Shown here: positions 60,692 through 64,000 of the stretch, piece by piece | Layout: the number at the start of each line of letters is the position of its first letter | Position numbering within the stretch: position 1 is the first letter of the stretch | Assembly (NCBI GenBank): GCA_035310125.1 | Contig: DATGEP010000062.1 | Span: 24,769-88,768 of the forward strand | Reading direction: 5' to 3' | Source: DATGEP01 sp035310125 | GTDB taxonomy: Bacteria; Chloroflexota; Ktedonobacteria; Ktedonobacterales; JADMIN01 | Length of the DNA: 64,000 bases | Position numbers and translations under genes: made by a program | Notes under the pieces: model-generated | The model's database searches: none | Told to the model about the DNA's origin: nothing | Seen by the model: only the letters and a program-made list of their open reading frames with translations

Positions 60692-62173
60692 TCAGGCGCC
60701 AGCCTGCGCCAATGCCTGCCGCACCACCCGCCGATACAGGTCCGTCTGTAGCATCTCGCCAGGGTCGCAGCGTGTCTTGAGATCCCGGAATCTGCGTAGC
60801 GCCTCGGCGGGCATCGACTGGATGAAGTCTTCGGGCGTGAGGGTATTGTCTTTGGCGAGAAAAAAGGATCCCCCGGCATGCGCAACGAGCGCGTTCAACT
60901 CCCGCATCAGCGTCATGACTCCGTTTTCGCGACCCCGAGGCACGGCAAAGTCCAGCGCCAGTGAGTAGCCATCCGGCAGATAATTCAAGAGAAAGGCGCT
61001 GGTGCGGTGTTTTTTCAACACTGCCAGCGAGGGCTCCATTCCCGCTCGCTGTGACCGCTCCAGGATCTCGCGGAAAATGTCGGGCGCCGCGGCCAGGGGT
61101 ACGAAGGACTGCTGCTGAATGAGGCCACCCGGCAGGTAAATACGCTTGAAGTTGGGGATGAAGTTCAGCATGAAGTTGGCGGGAACATACCGCTCGTCAT
61201 GCGGGCGGTCCGCTCCTGGCAGGTGGCCGCGCCACCATTGCGCGCGGTTCGCAAGCCGTATACCCCCAGGGGTGGCAAGAGGTCGCGCCAACACCGGCAC
61301 CCAGGCGACCGGAACGATACCAGCGATACGACTGGACGGCCGCTGTAGCACGGGATCGAGCGTCCGCTCAGGGTGCGGATCCTCGCCGGGAGCCAGCTCG
61401 CGCATCACCTTGAGCAGTCCGCGGCCCAGTTGTTGGCCCCGCGCCGCCGTATCGAGCCAGCCAACGAGATGCGTCGCACCACTGCTCGGGTCAGAGGTGG
61501 CGCTCGCCACAAGCTCTATCGCGTCCAGTAGCTCGGTCAACGAATTGTGTGCCGTCTGGCGCACATGAACGACGCCAGAATACACGCGCCGCAGCCGCAG
61601 TGTGAGCGAGACAAAGCATCCCAGCAAGCCAAAACCGCCAATAGCGGCGAAGAATAGATCCGCATTCTGCGTTCGGGAGCAGGTAACAATCTCGCCTGAG
61701 GGGAGCATAAGATCAAAAGCAAGAATATAATCGCCAAAGCTACCATCGCGCCAGTTGTTCTTACCATGAATATTGGCTGCCGCGGCCCCGCCAATCGTGA
61801 CTGCCATCGTACCGGGCACGACGGCGGGCCACCACCCATCGGCAAGCGTATGCGTCCAGAGCTGCGCGATCGTGACGCCGGGCTCAACGGTAATCTCTCC
61901 CCGGACGGGATCCCAGGCCAGCACGCGGTTCATCTGAGCAGTATCAAGCACGATTTGGTCATCGTTGAGGGCGGCGTCACCGTAGCTGCATCCCGCGCCG
62001 CGCAGTCCCACACGTCCGCCCTCATTGCGCGCGCGCGCGAACACAGCCGCCACATCCTCGACGGACCGTGGCCGCGCGACGGCGCACCGCGCTCGACTCC
62101 GCATGCCGTAGCCTTCAAGCGTCTCGATACTGAACATATCGGTCGCAACCTGTCCAGCCGGTACGTCGAGCAT
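60692..62173 (-). CDS. FAD-binding oxidase, DprE1-like (VAO family)
   Basis: 493 residues. FAD segment GLRGAGCSYGDAALN, then GGAAAANIHGKNNWRDGSFGDYI near residue 128 and the C-terminal CDPGEMLQTDLYRR. The HGKN pattern is that of decaprenylphosphoryl-ribose 2-oxidase and close relatives. No DprE2 reductase is adjacent, so the substrate is open; an aldonolactone or other sugar oxidase is possible. Confidence 0.82.
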   Translation of the reverse strand: MLDVPAGQVATDMFSIETLEGYGMRSRARCAVARPRSVEDVAAVFARARNEGGRVGLRGAGCSYGDAALNDDQIVLDTAQMNRVLAWDPVRGEITVEPGVTIAQLWTHTLADGWWPAVVPGTMAVTIGGAAAANIHGKNNWRDGSFGDYILAFDLMLPSGEIVTCSRTQNADLFFAAIGGFGLLGCFVSLTLRLRRVYSGVVHVRQTAHNSLTELLDAIELVASATSDPSSGATHLVGWLDTAARGQQLGRGLLKVMRELAPGEDPHPERTLDPVLQRPSSRIAGIVPVAWVPVLARPLATPGGIRLANRAQWWRGHLPGADRPHDERYVPANFMLNFIPNFKRIYLPGGLIQQQSFVPLAAAPDIFREILERSQRAGMEPSLAVLKKHRTSAFLLNYLPDGYSLALDFAVPRGRENGVMTLMRELNALVAHAGGSFFLAKDNTLTPEDFIQSMPAEALRRFRDLKTRCDPGEMLQTDLYRRVVRQALAQAGA

Positions 62174-62260
62174 GGGATGATCCTCTGAGTGAATAACGGA
62201 CCATCCAGATCGTGACGACCAGGATGGCCCGCGACTGTAACAGAGCGCCAGCGCCTCGCG

Positions 62261-63406
62261 CTACGGCGCGACGGAGATCACTCCGGTAGCGCCGATGCTA
62301 GCGTCCATGAACGAGTGGGTCACGAATGGATACTTGCCCGCGTCGGGGATGGTCAGCTCGACTACCGCGGCGCCACCGGGTGGGATCGTCAGGGTCTGAT
62401 CGCCAACGGTATGGTTGGCGGGATTGCCGTCCAGGTACACGTCGCTAAAAAGTGCGCCGATTACATGGAAGGCCGAGAAGCGTGATGGGCCAGCATTCAC
62501 GATGAAAAGGCGGATCTTCTGACCGGGCTTGGCCGTCAACGGCGCTTTTACATACTGGTTGGCAAATCCGTTGAAGGTCACATAGTCCGGCTGCCCTGCC
62601 ATCAGCTTCGTGGAGTCAATGGAGTACGTGCCATCTGATGCCTGCCTGGTATAGAACTCACTCTGCACCAGGACATACTCCTGCGCGGGCGCCCAGCCAT
62701 TTGCCGGATCTACGATGATCGCTCCGTACATGCCGTTCGCCATGTGGAACATCACCGGCGGCGTGCCGCAATGATATAGGAAGACGCCAGGATAATTCGC
62801 CTTCCACGTAAATGAGAAACTCTTGCCCGCGAGCACAGGCTGATAGTTCACGCTCCAGGGCGTCTGCGCAGCATGGAAGTCAATCGAGTGCGCCATGCTT
62901 CCCTGGTTCTCCAGCGTGAAGTTGATCGTCTGGCCCTGTCGCACCCGAATCACGGGGCCGGGCACGGTGCCATTAAATGTCCAGGCATGGTAGGCGACGT
63001 TTGGTGCGATGGCGATGGTAACTTCCTTGACGGTGAGCTTGACATTGACAGTATCACCGCTGGGCGTAGCCGGCGCGGTCGCATCATACGTCTGGTGAGC
63101 CGGCACCTTGCTGGGATTCACTGGGTACGTTTGCGCGTTGCTCGATGACGGCATCACCATCGTGCCGCCCCCTGTCGAGGCAGCACCGCGCCCGACGAGG
63201 GCGATCACGAGCGTCAGGATAATGAGCGCGATACCTACCAAGCCTACGAGTACGGAAAGCGCGGGGACGTCGCCGGACTTGGGCTGCCAGTAAATGTTGG
63301 GCCTGCGTTTCGCGGGTGGGAACGTTTCGGGTGTGAGACGTGTCGTCTCACTTGCGGTTGCCGGCGTCGCGGGGACGCTGGCATGCTCCTCTAGCACCTT
63401 AGACAT
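62261..63406 (-). CDS. Membrane-anchored, two-domain copper protein, NirK-like but lacking catalytic His
   Basis: 381 residues: cytoplasmic start, one membrane helix (49-72), linker and two cupredoxin domains. Counterparts of the NirK type 1 copper ligands are His173, Cys213, His221 and Met226; of the type 2 ligands His178, His212 and His364; Asp176 fits the catalytic Asp. The second catalytic residue, His255 of NirK, is Leu319 here. So copper binding is likely, nitrite reduction doubtful. It may be an oxidase or electron-transfer protein at the outer face of the membrane. Neighbour DoxX-like gene. ATG 63406 has GAGGAG upstream. Confidence 0.85.
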   Translation of the reverse strand: MSKVLEEHASVPATPATASETTRLTPETFPPAKRRPNIYWQPKSGDVPALSVLVGLVGIALIILTLVIALVGRGAASTGGGTMVMPSSSNAQTYPVNPSKVPAHQTYDATAPATPSGDTVNVKLTVKEVTIAIAPNVAYHAWTFNGTVPGPVIRVRQGQTINFTLENQGSMAHSIDFHAAQTPWSVNYQPVLAGKSFSFTWKANYPGVFLYHCGTPPVMFHMANGMYGAIIVDPANGWAPAQEYVLVQSEFYTRQASDGTYSIDSTKLMAGQPDYVTFNGFANQYVKAPLTAKPGQKIRLFIVNAGPSRFSAFHVIGALFSDVYLDGNPANHTVGDQTLTIPPGGAAVVELTIPDAGKYPFVTHSFMDASIGATGVISVAP

Positions 63407-63756
63407 TGTGAAATGATCTCCTCGAAAATGACAGGCGCTATGCATCGCAGACGTGCGCCCATTGGTAAATCGCGCCAATGCCGCGCCACTAATGTGGTAG
63501 CTGGGCAAGCACTCTAAGCGTAATTTCCGCTGGTTGCGCCCCACTGTGACGGAAGTCGCATTTTGCGTCCTCACAGCGAAACCGTGACGGCATTGTGACG
63601 CCGAGGCAGGCAACGGGTGGTGCGCACGAAGTCTACTCTATGCCCAGATTCGGACGACGCTCCAGCTTCCCTCGCCTACGAGTGACCGCTCGACTTCGCG
63701 CCGGGCGGTCACTGTATGTGTTCCAGAATGATTGAGGATGGTGGAGCTGTGAATAC
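63407..63756. other. Intergenic region before the copper protein gene
   Basis: 350 bases without a convincing gene. It holds several TGTGA/TCACA half-sites, one arranged as TGTGA-N6-TCGCA at 63545-63560, which resembles a CRP/FNR-type site. No clear terminator or promoter. Confidence 0.4.
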
Positions 63757-64000
63757 CTAGTTGTACACTGGCTCCTTCTTCGGTGCGGGCGGTTGTACGC
63801 CTTTCTCCGGGTTGATCTTCGCCAGCGAGCCAGTCCAGGGAGTGCCCAGCAGCGGCAACAGGTAGCGGTCCACCCCGTAGTAGCCGGCGACGCGCCACGC
63901 CAGGATCAGGAAGAGCGCCAGCACCCCCAGGATGGGATTGGTCGAGACCGTGCCCGCCAGCAAATAGTTCAGGTTCATCGCCAGCCCGAAGAACGCCGCC
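63757..64000 (-). CDS. C-terminal part of a DoxX-like membrane protein, 5' end outside window
   Basis: The visible end reads AFFGLAMNLNYLLAGTVSTNP, VLALFLILAWRVAGYYGVDRYLLPLLGTPW and a charged tail PEKGVQPPAPKKEP. This is the end of a DoxX/thiosulfate:quinone oxidoreductase small-subunit-like membrane protein. Start lies to the right of the window. It may be cotranscribed with the copper protein. Confidence 0.75.
   Translation of the reverse strand, partial: AAFFGLAMNLNYLLAGTVSTNPILGVLALFLILAWRVAGYYGVDRYLLPLLGTPWTGSLAKINPEKGVQPPAPKKEPVYN

Noticed and set aside
1..64000. CRISPR arrays, prophage, intact insertion sequence or tRNA genes
   Set aside because: No regularly spaced repeats, phage structural genes, terminal repeats with transposase or tRNA cloverleaf sequence were seen.

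Overview
The window reads as chromosomal DNA of a high-GC, aerobic, menaquinone-using bacterium. A Chloroflexota-type organism (Ktedonobacteria or Thermogemmatispora-like) fits best. The grounds are the genuine form I CO dehydrogenase, a ClpE-type unfoldase, RqcH, several DsrE/TusA sulfur-transfer proteins, ECF sigma factors and leaderless-looking promoters. The assignment is an inference from gene content; no 16S rRNA gene is present. Genes are dense on both strands. There is no CRISPR array, no tRNA and no intact insertion sequence. The one RNA gene is RNase P RNA.

Layout. 1-3.4 kb: etfB-etfA and a membrane Fe-S quinone oxidoreductase, an electron-transfer flavoprotein route into the quinone pool. 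3.8-8 kb: a PH-domain membrane protein, then an ECF sigma factor coupled to a membrane-anchored beta-propeller. 8.0-8.36 kb: a DsrE-like protein whose frame is interrupted by a TGA at a CxxC cysteine, with a hairpin behind it, a strong selenocysteine candidate. 8.5-15.5 kb: ClpE, a catalytically dead IS200-type transposase derivative, an ECF42-type sigma factor with a DGPF protein, and menA divergent from a type III polyketide synthase. 15.5-20.5 kb: rnpB, glpX, gmk, rqcH and a MaoC-like dehydratase. 20.6-25.5 kb: coxMSL (form I, active-site loop AYRCSFR) plus an XdhC-YHS fusion.

26-38.4 kb is an apparently co-regulated catabolic region. It holds a branched-chain-amino-acid-type ABC transporter, a D-3-hydroxybutyrate dehydrogenase, two paralogous alpha/beta hydrolases, a PhaJ-like hydratase, an acyl-CoA ligase, a FabH-like condensing enzyme and a TetR regulator. 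Four near-identical palindromes (ACATGAC-N6-GTCATGT) sit at the transcription starts of its promoters and are probably the TetR operators. Together the genes suggest uptake, ester cleavage and CoA activation of a 3-hydroxyacid-containing compound.

38.4-57 kb is mostly housekeeping: ispD, dxs, tyrA, glutamate dehydrogenase, gatB, an aminotransferase, an aldehyde dehydrogenase, a dipeptide epimerase, ddl and a LipM-like octanoyltransferase, with a small patch of gene remnants at 43.0-43.7 kb. 57.2-60.5 kb is a persulfide-handling operon (CstR-like repressor, two DsrE proteins, two TusA proteins, a sulfide:quinone-reductase-like flavoprotein). The right end holds a DprE1-like flavin oxidase, a membrane-anchored NirK-like copper protein that lacks the catalytic histidine, and the end of a DoxX-like gene.
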